DNA of 64,000 bases, from the NCBI GenBank assembly GCA_963932145.1, contig OZ010581.1, positions 83,231,302-83,295,301 of the forward strand. Direction: 5' to 3'. The notes under the pieces are model-generated. The model ran no database searches. It was given only the letters and a program-made list of their open reading frames with translations, and was not told where the DNA came from. The position numbers and the translations under genes are program-made. Positions 22,607 through 35,917 of this stretch are shown here, one piece after another. Source of the stretch: Acanthosepion lycidas (taxonomy: Eukaryota > Mollusca > Cephalopoda > Sepiida > Sepiidae). Position 1 is the stretch's first letter. The number at the start of each line of letters is the position of its first letter.

Positions 22607-23259
22607 TACATTATTACATTTTACCGTGTTATTTGTATTTCTATTCATTTTATTATTAATTTTGATATTTCATTTATGGAAAAATGTCATAACTTGGATT
22701 AATATAAAAATAAGATCATATAAATTTCACAAGATGATACTGGTACTTGTAGATACCCTTTTCAGTTGAAATTGAAAAATTAAATTAACTTCTCCACACG
22801 TATTTAACAAAAGTAAAGGCCTTAACACCAGAGAACAATGCTTAACTCAAATAATGCAACTTATTGTATTCTGGTTGTTCTTCCGTACTTTATAATTACA
22901 GCCTGATTATAAACACAAAAGTACATTTCTTAATTACTGCAGATCTTCTGATTAGTCAAAATGCTACAATTTACAACACGCTAAAAAAGATCTATCTCAT
23001 AAAGAGACTTAGGAAATCCGATGCAGCTTTTAACTAATTTTATATTTTAACAACTTAAATCTGTTATAATTAAAGAAATAACAAATAATTGTATTAAAAA
23101 TTCATTTTTCATCAAAAAAATTTTTTACTTTCAGAAAATATTGTCCATATTCATAAAAACAACTAAAAGCAAATAAAAGCATTTGAAATTAAATATCTTT
23201 GTTTTATTGAGTTCTGTATGTTACAATTCAGAGCTGATTTTCAGGTACAACAAATTTAA

Positions 23260-23470
23260 CCCTCATCTGGAATTGAACTAATCCTCTCTTTTTTCCTACT
23301 CTTGTAAGGATAGTGGACTCAATAACATGTGGAAGAAGCTGCTTGACAGCCAAGTTACAATACACAATTTTAATGGGTTGAGATATCTAACGAGTATGAT
23401 GGGCATCCCAAGTTTTAGTTGAAGCCAGTTAGGTGAAATACTAAGCAGCTCAAGAGTCAAAATGAATTGT
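23260..23470 (-). pseudogene. Helitron-type (Pif1-like) helicase fragment
   Basis: Minus-strand frames give LSISPNWLQLKLGMPIILVR with YLNPLK, then in another frame VKQLLPHVIESTILTRVGK. These match the helicase C-terminal phrases of Helitron proteins I recall (NL.LK.G.PI.LLRNL.P..LCNGTRL and VKQLLPHVIEATI..G.GK). Only about 70 residues remain, with at least one frame change. It shows that Helitrons exist in this genome; no Helitron end was found. Confidence 0.7.
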
Positions 23471-24341
23471 TTTGAACAACTTATCTAGTATCTAGAACTA
23501 TATCAGTTATCTTGTATAGCTAAATCTCTCCAGAACTCTGTTACAATAGGTGTGCGTGTTATTACATTGTTCTTTGAAGCAAGAATGTTTTGCTTATCTT
23601 TGGTCGATTTTTATATTTAAAACAGTTGAAAAAAAATCAAATTTAATTTTGAATGTTTGATAAAAAAATTTTCAGGGTTGTACAATATTTTACAAACAAA
23701 ATGATAAAATTAAATATTTTATAACCCCTTAAGTTTTACCTGAGTAACTATTTTTATCCAATACTGACTTCTAGTGATCCTATCATCTTTTCCCAACCAG
23801 TTACCTTCAAAAATGTAATTCTTGTCTGTAATAAAGATGATGAAAGCCATATTCTGCCTGCAATGATTGAGTGTGTCATTGGAGATAAAATTTGACCAAT
23901 ACCCTATTATTTGAAAACTAAATAAAAAATATTTTTATACTTTATAGCAAACAAAATAAATTCTTCTGTTCAGCCAAAAATTGCTTCATTTTATTAGAAA
24001 TGACATGCTATACCCTTTAATGACCTCTAAGTTCAACATTTTGGAGTTCTTGCAGTTATCCATGCAAAAAACTGTTTCTCTCAAAATTTCTGTTTGGTCA
24101 TCATTTAAATTTCAGCATAGTAATATAACTTGTATAATTTATGAACAATACAATGAATAAAAACTTTATGCAAAAAACATATTGAACAAAAAGTAGTCAA
24201 AGCTAATAATAAAAGGAAAAAATCTTTAATGTCTTGTAATGCTGAATTAAAGAAAAAACCATAAACAGTAGAAAATTTCAATTTTAATGTAATAAGATAT
24301 GTATTTTTAAATAAGAAAAATGCTACTTAAATTTGTGATTC

Positions 24342-24345
<4 letters not shown>

Positions 24346-24379
<34 letters not shown>
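24346..24379 (+). repeat. Poly-T tract
   Basis: 34 consecutive T inside GGTACCT element copy A. Confidence 0.9.
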
Positions 24380-24382
<3 letters not shown>

Positions 24383-24835
24383 TGTTTTGCTTAATTTACC
24401 TTTTTCATTTTCACAAAGAATTTCATTCACAAGTATCACATTCTGTTAATATCAATAACTTGCTTTGAGAGAAACAATTTGAGTACATCCAAGAAAAAAT
24501 GATGCCTAAGGTTTAAAATGAATTTTAAAAAAGGAAAAATCTATTTTGAAGCTTTTTATTTTAGTTTTAATTTCAAGCTAATAGATTAAATTTAATATTT
24601 CCAATGAGCAAAATACTTTGCTGTATTTCAAAAACTAATTTAAATTGATTGGAAGAAGTGTGTGTTTGTTTGTTTGTTTTTTATTATTATTTTTTTTTTT
24701 TTCTTGATATAACTGATTAGTGATCTTTTGTTCTTAATAGCATAAACATTCTGATGATAAACTTTGTTTTTATCAAGTTTGGGGCCTTTTTTCATCATGG
24801 TATGCTCTTTCTTAGAAAATGTTTGGAGGTACCTA

Positions 24836-26435
24836 CAATAATTGTATATGCTTGAACCTTGTTAATTTAGCATGTATAATTTGTATTAAGCTGGATATTC
24901 TAATGTTTATGCCAAATATATTTTTCAGCTTATTTAATGGAATTGAAAGGAAAAAAGGAAAAGGCTTGAATACCTTTGTTTCCTGTGTCATATAGAACCC
25001 TTATATTTATTGGCAATATAACTAGTCAAACTTGTTTGGAGATTTCAGCTTGCAAACTTCAAAACTGCTTTTATGGATAAATCATATCACAAGAGTCAAT
25101 GTAGTTTGTTAAACATTTCTCTTGAGGTTAGAGTAGTAACAGATGGATATTTTCACTTTCAAAGCACCCCACATGCAAGTAAGTTCATTTATGAGAAGCA
25201 TAATTAACATTTATGCAAGTTAGTATTCCTTTTATTATTTATTTTGGTTTATTATATATATTTGTATGTATGTCTGTTCTGATTTGTTATGCGTGCATCC
25301 AAAAAGCAAGTTCGCCAAAATGAAAAGAGAATGAACATTGAAGACTGCTCTCATAATGCTAACATAGACTACTAAATTATTTTGTTGATTATCTATATGT
25401 TAGTAATTAGCATAGAGATCTTGTGATATATAAAATTCAATCCTTGCTCACTGCTACAGACATGTTGCCCGTGCATTTAAAATATATATAATTTTAGTGT
25501 ATTAAAAAAAAAAAAAATGCTTTATCATAATCACTAGGTTGTATAATTATTGTATAACTTTTTAAGGCTATAGTTTACTCTTATTGGCAATATTTGAGGA
25601 TAATTGCTATCAACTTTAGGATCATAATTCTAATTCAGTTACCAAGTAAAGACAAGAAATCAGTTTGTAAATATAACTAAAATCTAAATAATTATTTGTC
25701 TTCAGAGTTAAAAATCAAGGTGCTTTCTTTAATAATGATTTAAGAACTATGAAATGGCAAGTAAACTGAAGTGTGAAATATTAAAAACAATATGCATGAA
25801 ATATATTAATTTTTGATAATAGATTATTATGTGAGAAATCTAGTGTTGAGATTATATTGTGATATATGTATCTAAGAATGCTTTTCAAAGAGAAAAAAAA
25901 ATGTATTTTTAAAAAAACGTTATTTTGGCAATTATAAGAACATTTCAGTAGAGGTAGTCTTTGACTATCTTTAGGTGACAAAAATGTAATCTACATGGAA
26001 TATTCAAGAGATGTAAAAACTCATTTAGTATGAAGATAACAATGATAGCTGTTGAATTAAATAAGTTTTAAAAAAAGCTATTTAGTAAGTGTACAACCTA
26101 GAGATTATCAGAAAATATCAATCAAATCACAATACTACCAATAATCTTGTACAATTATTATTAAAGGAATTTAATCTCACTCACTGAAATTCTTTTCATT
26201 GATTTCATCTAGTCTAGAGTCAAATCAAATTCCAGTTTGCAATACTAGTGATATGAAGAAAACCTTTTGAAACTCCGGTCTGTGATGAAAACAGGCGGGC
26301 AGCATTCTTCTGTCCTCCATTTGAAGAAAGTGGGTGAGTGATTGATTGATTTTGAGAAAAATTTGACTTCATAAAAATGTCTCTGAAAATGATGAGTTTC
26401 TTAGCTATTAGGGAGGCATCAGACTGAAAAGGCAG
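24836..26435. other. AT-rich intronic stretch, nothing recognised
   Basis: No coding similarity and no repeat structure beyond short homopolymer runs was seen. Confidence 0.5.
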
Positions 26436-26439
26436 TCAT

Positions 26440-27480
26440 CCCCCCCCACACACACATAGCTCAGTTTCTTCTTTTTATTCATGGAGTAAATAGAACTTTT
26501 GACATGTGAAGAACTTGTGGGCATCCAGTCTTTGAATGGTTGCATAGGATATTTTTCAATGAAATAAAACATGTTAACATAAAATTGGAAAATGATTTCA
26601 CAAATTTATTGTCTGTCTGCACTGATTCTGTTCCTGTTATGTGTGAGAAAATATTGTAGTTTCTATTGTATACTACCTTCGTTCTAGAGAGCTTAAACAT
26701 AGACTCTTCAAAGTTTTTCTACAAGAGGTATGTGCTGAATACAATGACTTGTCATACAGAAGTGGGATGGCTAATCTGAGAAAGGATACTACATATGAAA
26801 GAGGGACCTCAATTTCTAGAAAATGAACCAAGAAAGTTTGAAGAGCTTGAAAACATCTTCATTTATGATATTACAAATCAACTGAACAATGTTAATATTC
26901 AGCCCCAGTGGGGAAAAAAATCTAATTTTCTAAATAGTAGCATTAATAAAGCTTTCAAAATACAATTGAAATTTTTTAGAAGTTAACTGGCGAAAGATAA
27001 AAATGTGTCACTTTCTTAGTTATGCTTAGCATATTCCCAAAAGGATTAAGTTGGAGAAAAATATGCCATTCTCATGGCAAATTACTTTTTCAAAAGAAGA
27101 TATGCATGCTGAAACTAATTGAGGATTCTTTTTCTGTCAATCCAGAAGTAGTATCCACAAAATTCCAATTGTAGACAATGGAATTTCAGACTTCCTGCCT
27201 GAAGAAATATCAAAATATCATCCAACTTGTATTGAAAATGTTTAGAATTTTTGGAAGCACATACATTTGTGAATAGACTCTCTCTCGGTCATGAACATAT
27301 GCATAAGAACAAGTAGGATTCTTCTTTTGATTGAGGAACATTTAGAAATTATTTTGAAAATATCAACTACCAATATGTTTCCATATATGTAGCTGGGGAG
27401 AGATGCCACATTTCTCATTAAATCATAGGTGGCTCAAAGTTTTTCATATGGATATTTTGTTGGTGGTTCTGTCAAACTTT
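26440..27480 (+). pseudogene. hAT transposase relic (GTF2IRD2/ZBED5-like type)
   Basis: Plus-strand frames contain HRLFKVFLQEVCAEYNDLSY followed by RSGMANLRK, matching the (H)R.F..FL.....EY.DL.Y...VRWLS.G pattern. Further down comes LVLKMFRIFGSTYICEQTLS, matching the C-terminal MF..FGSTY.CEQ.FS hAT dimerisation block of domesticated and mobile hAT proteins. Several stops and frame changes interrupt it. No hAT ends or 8-bp duplication were found. One open piece (26795-26986) begins MKEGPQFLENEP. Confidence 0.68.
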
Positions 27481-27499
27481 AAAATTGGCACTTCTTCCT

Positions 27500-29040
27500 T
27501 AAATTGGTTGTAAAAACACACACACACACTTGCCCAGTCAGTGTAATAAGATAAATACTGACCTGTTTTGGGATTTTTCAGGAAAAAGGGTCAGAATTTG
27601 GTTTTTGATACTTTCCCTCGCACTTCCTTGTTTTTTTTTGGGGGGGGTATGAATGTTACAATTGTGCAACATGAAAAATATGACCTTTTTAAAAAAAAAA
27701 AAAAAAAAAGAAATCTTAAAAATATAAAATTTTGGAATATCAAAAAAACAATATTTAACTAAGGAAGTGTGTGGAAAGTGTCAAAAACTGAATTTAGAGC
27801 TTTCTTATCCAAAATAAAAAGTTAATGTGTGCTTAACCATTAGTAAAAATATTGCACAATCTTTCTCTTTGATTAATACTTTTTCTTACGGATAGATTTG
27901 GGACTTTTCTTTCTTTCTTTCTTTTCTTTTTTTTTTTGATAATTTACTCAAAATTTTATACTTACAGCCCATGCCTAATTTTCTGCAATCCTTATGGCCC
28001 TTCATATTTTTTAGTTGTGCTGATCTTCTCTATATTCTATCAATGTTTTCTTTTTATCAGATGGCATTCAGTAGTAAAAAAAAACAAAAAAAACAATAGA
28101 TTCACTTCTATCAGGAGTGCTCCTGACTGAGAATATACACTTTAGTAACAACCAATTTATTTCATTCATAACTGGAGTTTATTTTTATTTTTGTTACACA
28201 AAGTATTGTCAACCAATATTAGTTTTAATAAAATTTAATTTCCAATCCACACTGTTTACCCATTGTCATAAACTGATGGCCTATGTAAAGTTTCTTTTTC
28301 TTCTTTTTTTTTCTTTTTTTTTTCAGATCTGAACAATTTTTATAAAGAAAAATGTTTATCTTACTTTATGAAGGACATATAAATTTTTTTTTATGATTGT
28401 AAATCCATTTCTGTTTGCCTTCAAGGAATTAATTTATCATGCTAAGCATATTAATTTTTGTAGTTTTGTTATGTTAGTATATTATATGCTTTTATTTTTT
28501 TGCAGGCTATCAAAGGCATACTTATTTTAATTCAAGATAAATTTTTCTCTGAAATCTGCTGTAACTTCCCAGCATCACTTTATTTTAATGTACGCATACA
28601 CACACACACCTCTATGTGAGAGACTTGTATCTCCAAGTATTGTATGCTTTATAGCTGCACAAATGTAATGTTATAAGGAAAAGAATAATATACAGTTAAC
28701 CTGTCGACTTTGTAATTCAACATTCAAAATTCTGACTATTAGTGCTAAGTATAGGTATCAGAAGCAATCTTGCAACTATCTCAGCTACCGAACAATGTAA
28801 GCATATATAAAATTCAGGTCTGTTTCATAATGGCAGCATGACTAATATTCATCAGGAGAATTATCACCAGCTAAAGTTACAAGAATATGTTGTCTTGAAA
28901 ACAAGACAATGCCTATAAAAATAGGTTATAGGTATTGCTTTGATTGAAAACCATTTTATGTTTACGTGAACCAAGCATAAAAATGTAAAATGCATTTTTT
29001 GAAATTATATTTGAATATATGATCTAAAAATTGTATTTTA
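27500..29040. other. AT-rich intronic stretch with short simple repeats
   Basis: Contains short (CA)n at 27517-27528 and 28599-28609 and several T and A runs. No gene or element was recognised. Confidence 0.5.
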
Positions 29041-29085
29041 ATATTTACTAACATCATCATCATCCCCTTGACTTTTGTAACTGTA

Positions 29086-29985
29086 GGGCTGAGACAGTGG
29101 TGCATACTTTCACCCACAGTTCAGCCTATTTCTAGAGAGAATTATGCAAAAAAACATTGAATGATCATGATCCTTCAATAGCAGACCCACCTGTAACCTA
29201 CATTTTGCAGATGACATTGACCTCATAACAGATAGTAACAGAGAGCTTTATGACTTGACCAACAAACTTTTTGAAAGAGCAGGAACATATGAAATGGAAG
29301 TCACCTCCAAGAAATCTAAAGTAATGTTGAATAACACAAACCGTAACACCTGTGTCAACATTACCATGCACAGGAATTTACTGGAGGAAGTGTCCAGTTT
29401 TAAATACTTAGGAGCAATCTTGTCTAAAGTTGGTACCTGCAACTCGGAAATCCACACGCACATTACTGCAGCCATGGTAGCAATGGCCAAATTGGCAAGA
29501 ATATGGAAGAGCAAAATCAGCATTCAAACAAAGTACAGACTACAAATCGCTGGTAGTCTCCATTCTCCTATGTGGATGTGAAATATGGACACTGTTGGCA
29601 GAAACAGAGAGAAGGATTCAAGCATTTGAGAACAAAAGCATGAGAAAACACTATGGCATCTTCTCTTGGGAACATAGAACCAATGAGTTTGTGAGGAAAA
29701 GGTTGAAAGTTTTGTGGGATACCAGGGAGCTCTTCTCGTCACTGTCAAACTGAGAAAAATGGCATGGTTTGGCACATTACAAGAATGACAGCCTGTGCAA
29801 GACAATCATGCAAGGCACCTTTGAAGGTGGACGTAGGAGAGGACGCCAACATAAAAACTGGTTGGACAATATCAAACAATGGACAAGTATGACTATACCA
29901 AAATTGCTGATGGCTGCCATTGATAGACCATTGTGGAAGAGATTTAGTGTGGCTTCTGCATTAGGATCCCCACTATGATATTTAC
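29086..29985 (+). pseudogene. LINE reverse transcriptase relic (RTE/Jockey-like ORF2)
   Basis: The plus strand carries the RT core FADDIDLI (29209-29232), preceded by GLRQWCI-type remains of G(V)RQGC.LSP. An open 108-codon run follows with FERAGTYEMEV, KKSKVMLNNTN, LLEEVSSFKYLGAILSKVG and AMAKLARIW. Past a frame change come CEIWTLLAETERRIQAFE-like remains, MAWFGTL-like remains, and NDSLCKTIMQGTFEGGRRRG with RQHKNWLDNI and DRPLWKRFS. This is the standard order from the RT palm to the ORF2 C-terminal tail of a LINE family common in marine invertebrates. The 5' endonuclease part is missing, as in typical 5'-truncated copies; a few frame changes are present. Confidence 0.88.
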
Positions 29986-30283
29986 TATATTACTGTCCAA
30001 ATAGATTGCAGCTCTTAAAAAACAAAAAAAAAACAAAAAAACATAAGATTGATTGGTACACTGTCATACTGTATACATCAGCATTATGCAGTCTAATTCC
30101 CTTGACTATCATGGCCATGGTTTTAAGCTGTCACTATTTACTTCCTTTACCACACCTATTTCCAGCAAAAAAAAAACTACCTCCTTAAGGCTTTACACCT
30201 AAGCTAAAATGTACTTTAAACATACAAATTCATAAGATGCATCAGGTGACAAATATTGCTGCTTTGAATAACATTATACAGTA

Positions 30284-31779
30284 GGTACTTCCATTCAGTT
30301 TTGATACCTAAGGTTCAAAATGAATTTTTAAAAATGAAAAAGCATTTTTGAAGCTTTCATTTTAGCTTTAATTGAATGCTAAATGATTAAATTATTTACA
30401 GTAAGCAAAACACTCTGGTGTATTTCAAGTAGAAATTATATTGATTGAAATCTCAAATTTTTAGTCTCTTTCAGAAAATCAATAAATATCAGCCATTTTT
30501 GACACATTTGTAAACAAAAGTTAATTCTCATTTTTAAAAATCTTCCAAAAATAAAATATACTTTTCTGAAAACTTATTTGAGAAATATTAGCAAATTTAA
30601 AGTATAATTAGTCTGATTTGAAAAAAACATTATTTACTTTAAGTTTAAAATAACAGAGAAATGGCTTTTTTAAAACAAACGGCAGCAATGTTTTACAAGC
30701 TTATCACCATCGCTTGTCACTCATTGATCACATAACAAGTGATGATAAAATCTGTCAACACCTTTACTGTTGTTCTGCATAGACTTTATCTGTTAAAACA
30801 TAATTTAAGAAAATGATGGCTGAGTGTTTTTCTATATAATTCTTAAGTACTCGGTAATCTTAAAAATGTTGGAAAATATTTTCCATAATCTAATTTTAGA
30901 AATGTTGAAATTAAATTTACTCTAGTCATCATTCTTATTTTCTGATTGTCATGTATGGTTGACCATACTTTCAAACAGGAGCAAGTTACATATTTTATAT
31001 ACATAAAAAAAAAAAGTTTTTTTTTTAATATTGGAGGTAAATGACTTGAACTTTTGAGTTTTTGATTCATAAATCTAGTTTTCACTTAATAACAATATTG
31101 CCTAACCAGATTGAAGTAATACAGAATTTTAAACAGTTTATAATATAAATTATTATAATTAAAAATTTTTTAAAAAATGGAAATGATTCTTGTAAAAATT
31201 CAATTCTTCAGTGCAAATTTTTTTATTGGGCAATAGTGTCCTTAGTAAATTTTATTTATAAAAGCAGTTAAAAGATTTTCTAATTAATGTCATAGCTTTA
31301 TTGCATTTTTTATTTTACGACTCTGAGCAGATTTTCAGTAACTGGGGGTTCTGTTTTACAAAAAAACTGATTTAAATTCTCCAAGGAGTCCTGCTTTTAA
31401 CTAATAAAACAAATTTGAGATTGCGATTTAATTTCTCGAAATTGCATAAGATTAAGTTAAGTCAAAGTTTTTAAAAAAAAATAAAATAAAATAAAAATTT
31501 CAAAAATAGTTTCATTTGTGAATGATTCCTGAAAGTTGCATTAAAATTTGACAATTATTTTATTTTTGCAAGAATTTCCAAATCAATGTGCTTTTCACCT
31601 GAGAAAAAATAAAATACACACAAACACTAATCATAAATATTACAACAACCGCTGACATAAAAAAAAAAAAAATTTAACCAGAATTTTGAACTTGCTAGAA
31701 GGGATTAAAAAATTTAATAAAATAATAATAAAAAATATTTTGGTCTTTCCTCTTAATAATAGCATAAACATTTTGTCAG

Positions 31780-31811
<32 letters not shown>

Positions 31812-31835
31812 CACCATTTTTTTCAACGGAGGTAC
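30284..31835 (+). mobile_element. GGTACCT element, copy C (diverged)
   Basis: The left end, TA then GGTACTTCCATTCAG, leads into ATACCTAAGGTTCAAAATGA, a block also found in copy A near 24500 and in copy D. The interior shares blocks with copy B (GTTTCATTTGTGAATGATTCC near 31510, TTTGACAATTATTTTATTTTTGCAAG near 31548). The right part has CTTAATAATAGCATAAACAT, a long T run and GGAGGTAC at the end. It is older than A and B by the number of differences. Confidence 0.55.
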
Positions 31836-31839
31836 AGTT

Positions 31840-33300
31840 TGCATATAATAATGAGACTTAACAAATGCAGTTTGTTTCCTTTGGATTAATATTCTCTATC
31901 TCCCTCTCTCATTTCCTTATTTTATTTTAGATTGTATCTTTATTAAAAATATGAAAGGGATGCAAAAAAACTTTAAAACCTGTTCAAACCAAAAAGAAAT
32001 TTGTTGATTTATTGAAATTCTGTGTTTCGTACAAATATTAAAGGAAAAAAAGTTTAAACAGATTTTTCTGAACGCTCCAGGTACCAAGTTTTAAAATTTT
32101 AGTTTCAATGTATTTGTGTCCATATTCTCTCAAGAAAAACACCAGAAAATACAATATTCAATTTCTTAAAAGTAACTGTAATGAATAATTTCGGCAAATA
32201 CTGGTATTTGCCAAGATTAAATTTTTGTAAAAGATATTTAAAATAAATATGCTTACTTTTTCTTGATTTTTGATTATGAGGAATAATTATTAAACATGAT
32301 CTATTTTGCCTGCTATTTTCATCTTCTGTTATAGTTGGTAAACTTCCACAAATACTAAACTGGATTCTTTATTCAAGAGACAAGGATAGATTTTTTCTCT
32401 TACAAAAAAGTTAATTTCCAGTGATCATAGTAAAAAAAGGTCCAGTTTTGTTTTTTGTTCTACTTTTTATTCATTCTATTATTACATATTAAATATTGTT
32501 TCTATTTTCCACATAGCTAAATTTTTTTTTCTTTAGGATTTTAAAGATATTTTGTGAGTATTAATAGGAGATAGAGAACAATGGAATTAACCATAACCAT
32601 TTCAGATCATACCTCTCCGTATCATTGTTGTCACTATTTGTTTGCATTATCAAGATTAACCTGCTTTAATAACCCTCAACCTGGATTAGGTTATCTGACC
32701 TTGTTTTCTCAGTTTGTTGATACATGGGATTTACCTAGAAATTCATAACTTAGCTGGATTTATTTTGTAATTATTTTCCTAATCAGTTTCCAAAATGTTT
32801 TTGAATGATACTTATGTGTTGTGTAAACAAAAAGACTTTTTCATGAATATTGTTTAATTAGCAATTGACCAATTAATGATTTGTTATTCATCTATAATAG
32901 TTTGCGGGTTGAGTACATAATTTTAGTCATAACAATGCAAAATCTGTCCTGGGTATGATGATAAACTACATCTGGCAATCAGGAGATTTTGAGGAGCTTA
33001 ATTGCTGGTGTTCCCAGGTTCACCCTGATCCAGGGTAGTAGCATTAGTTAGAGGTCCCAGCTATAGACAAATAGTTAACCTCCAAACCATGGTCAAAACA
33101 CTATGAAAGTGTGAAAATAGGTTTTAATACCAGCAATACATTTTTGAAAAACAAAAATATTACTAGCAATAAAAATCTTATTGACATTAAATAACCCATG
33201 GAGGTTGATATGCTTTAAAACAAGCCAAAGAATGCAAAATGTTATTTCTAATTCATTTTTTGTAAATAACATTGAAACAAATTATCATCACATACAGTTT
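31840..33300. other. AT-rich intronic stretch, nothing recognised
   Basis: A short richer patch at 32945-33070 (CAGGTTCACCCTGATCCAGG) was translated in both directions without a match to any family I know. Confidence 0.5.
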
Positions 33301-33306
33301 TCCTAT

Positions 33307-33556
33307 TGTTGTGGAGTGATTTTGCAGTGGAGGCTTGTATTTGTACTAAATCGGTCCTAAAATAGGTTCAACGTACAAAACGTTAGGAACTTGATATAAT
33401 AGGTATAACACCGAGTAATCTTGTTGTGGTCACTGACTACTTTCATATTCAGCTACTGTCGTCCGACATTGACTGACCCTCGTTTCTCTTACTACTCCTA
33501 CTTATATTAGGTGGGAGTGTCTATTAACTATAGAATAGGTGTGTTTCACCATAACA
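33307..33556 (-). repeat. LTR of the Ty3-like element (3' LTR)
   Basis: Matches 35671-35917 over its whole length and begins and ends with the TG...CA inverted dinucleotides. Confidence 0.9.
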
Positions 33557-34151
33557 ACCCCTCTTAAAACTTTACTCCGTAGGAGTAAAACAGTTTTCTT
33601 TATTTATTTTTTACAGGAAATATGAAGAAAAAACAAAAAAAAAAAAACTTTTTTTAGCAACATATCTCCTATATTTTGGATCCACTTTTAAATGATCAAT
33701 TGCCTTTCTTTTTCTCCCGGATTGGCATACCTCAGGTAAAAACGTTGAAGGCGTTGTTAGATGTATCAAATCACCTCCATCACGTTTCTTCCATGGGACC
33801 TCTGTCAACCACATCTGAAGCGTCGTCTGATCTGGTTAATGTGCCATCTGCATGTGAATTTTTCACCTTTCACCAATTACATCATATTGCCAATCCGCTT
33901 TTCTATTTTTTGGTACCTCCATAGTGTTACCAGAAACAACCTTCCACTTTGAGCTTCTTAAGGATGGGTTCACAGTTTCTTCTTGTGGTTCTATTTCTTC
34001 AGCCTCTAGCTTCCCTTTTGTTGATCTTGTGCTTCTTAACGTTTTCTGTGTTGACTTCAATTGAGTTAAATCATTTAATAATACTGCATGTCCTTGGCTG
34101 CGGGTAACTCGCTCCCCAGTTTTTCTTGGTGTCAGCTTCATCGTCATCGGC

Positions 34152-34195
<44 letters not shown>

Positions 34196-35670
34196 CACGT
34201 ATACCATCAGTGTTGCCCATTCACTATACTGAACATTTTTAAGTACACTGGTTTTCTCTAATCTGTCCAATTCTTTATCTATCAATTCAATTGAGGGAAA
34301 TGGCACATTCCTTTTCTTTTTGAGCATTTTTTTTTTAGCTGGAATTTTGCTTCCATCTTGGTACACGTTCCCAACCCTGGAGAAAAAACAGTAGGAAATG
34401 TTTCCTTAAGTTTCTTTATTAATTTTTGGGCTTCGGTGTTTAAACTTTCTACCTTGTAACAGAAGGAATTTATCGGTAGATCCCATAATTGGAATAATGT
34501 TATCCAATTTGTACCAAGTAAGTTTGTGGTATTTACTATGACAAATAGTTTAGCTTTTCGCGTTTTTTTATTTAACATGACGTTTGTAACAAATTCCTTA
34601 ATAAATTGTATTTTTTCTCCCATCACTGACCTCGCGATTTTCTTTGTCTTCATTAAAGTTGGTTTGCCCAACTTCTTCCATGTATGCAAATTTATGATAG
34701 ATAGGTTGGAACCAGTGTCAAGTTACATTTTTATTACTTATTTCAACGGTTACAAATTTTCTGGTTATTACATCTTTTACCTCGTTGGACTTTAATTTTC
34801 TTATTTTATTGTCTTTATTTTTTGACCTGCAATGCATGCTTTTATGACCCACTCTTTTACAGATGAAACATTTTTTATTCCTAAAATCGCAATATCTGTA
34901 CCAGTGTAGTTCACCGCAAGCAAAACATGGCTTCGAGAATTTTTGTTTATTTCTCTCTGGTATTTCACTTTTTGCTTGATAATCTGCAATTTTAAATTTC
35001 TTTTTGGTAGACTGACTTTCTTTTTTGTAGCGTATTTTCTTTACATGCGAAACGCCAGACTGTTTTTTTAATCTTTCTTTATGCTAACATATATTGTGCA
35101 GTCCTCTGCACCGTAATACTTGTATTGCTTTCCAATTTTGCCAGTACTAATTTTCTCAACTCTGCGTCTCTTTCCGATACCAGCCCCTGAACAAACCCCA
35201 AGCACTTAAAATTGTCTGCGCTTAACTCTGACAGCTTGAATTCTTCACAATGATTATTCACATTGGCTGCATATGTTATATAGTCTTGTTCTTCATCTTT
35301 CACCAGATTCAAATATTTCCACCTCTTGTGAAACAGATGTCTTTTTACTAAATATTTCACTTGATATATTTACCGCCTCAGTAAATGTCAACTCACTAGT
35401 TTTTTTCAGTAAAATGTAGTTTACCAATTTGTTATGCGCAGCAGTTCCTAATTAGCTTAAAAGAAGCCTAACCTTCTTTTCTTCAGACGACGGGTGAGAG
35501 TCCTCGTTATACACGTCTGTATATTTTTTATAATACTCCTCAAAAGTTATCTCTTCATCTGGACTGTACGTGAATATTTCAATTGAATTCCATATTGTAT
35601 TCTCTGGGAAAGAATCATTTGGTAGATTTTTCTCTTTCCTCTTCTCAGTTATTTCTCTTGTCGCCAAAGT

Positions 35671-35917
35671 TGTTGTGGAGTGATTTTGCAGTGGAGGCTT
35701 GTATTTGTCCTAAAATAGGTTCGACGTACAAAACGTTAGGAACTTGATATAATAGGTATTACACAGAGTAATCTTGTGGTCACTGACTACTTTCGTATTC
35801 AACTAACTGTTGACTACTGTCGTACGACATAGACTGACCCTCATTTCTCTTACTACTCCAACTTATATTAGGTGGGAGAGTCTATTAACTATAGAATAGG
35901 TGTGTTTTACCATAACA
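35671..35917 (-). repeat. LTR of the Ty3-like element (5' LTR)
   Basis: Partner of 33307-33556. The CCTAT target duplication follows directly. Confidence 0.9.

Larger units (their letters stand above)
21889..24833 (+). mobile_element. GGTACCT element, copy A (long inverted ends, TA-flanked)
   Basis: The left end, GGTACCTCCATGAGATCGCT, followed by GAGCATAGCATGATGAAAAA, reappears inverted at the right end (GGGGCC...TTCATCATGGTATGCTCTTTC...GGAGGTACC). TA lies outside both ends (21887-21888, 24834-24835). The interior is mostly non-coding and AT-rich and is shared in blocks with copy B (for example near 22025-22330, 22580-22790 and 23100-23245). An internal palindrome lies at 22564-22606. A piece of Helitron-type helicase (23260-23470) lies inside and is absent from copy B. 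It is probably a non-autonomous DNA transposon; superfamily unknown. Confidence 0.75.
33307..35917 (-). mobile_element. Ty3-like LTR retrotransposon, broken, with both LTRs and target duplication
   Basis: LTRs of about 250 bp (33307-33556 and 35671-35917) start TGTTGTGGAG and end CATAACA, and the whole is flanked by the 5-bp duplication CCTAT (33302-33306, 35918-35922). The coding strand is minus, so the right LTR is the 5' one. A TGGCGACAAG stretch just inside it could serve as primer-binding site, and an AAGAGGGG purine tract precedes the 3' LTR. Parts in order are gag-like sequence, a zinc knuckle (CFICKRVGHKSMHC), an aspartic protease (LDTGSNLS), the very start of reverse transcriptase and a tail region. 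Most of pol is absent and there are several interruptions. LTR divergence of roughly 5% by eye suggests moderate age. Confidence 0.88.

Noticed and set aside
29248-29805. Minus-strand open frames at 29248-29805
   Set aside because: They are antisense shadows of the plus-strand LINE ORF2 relic.
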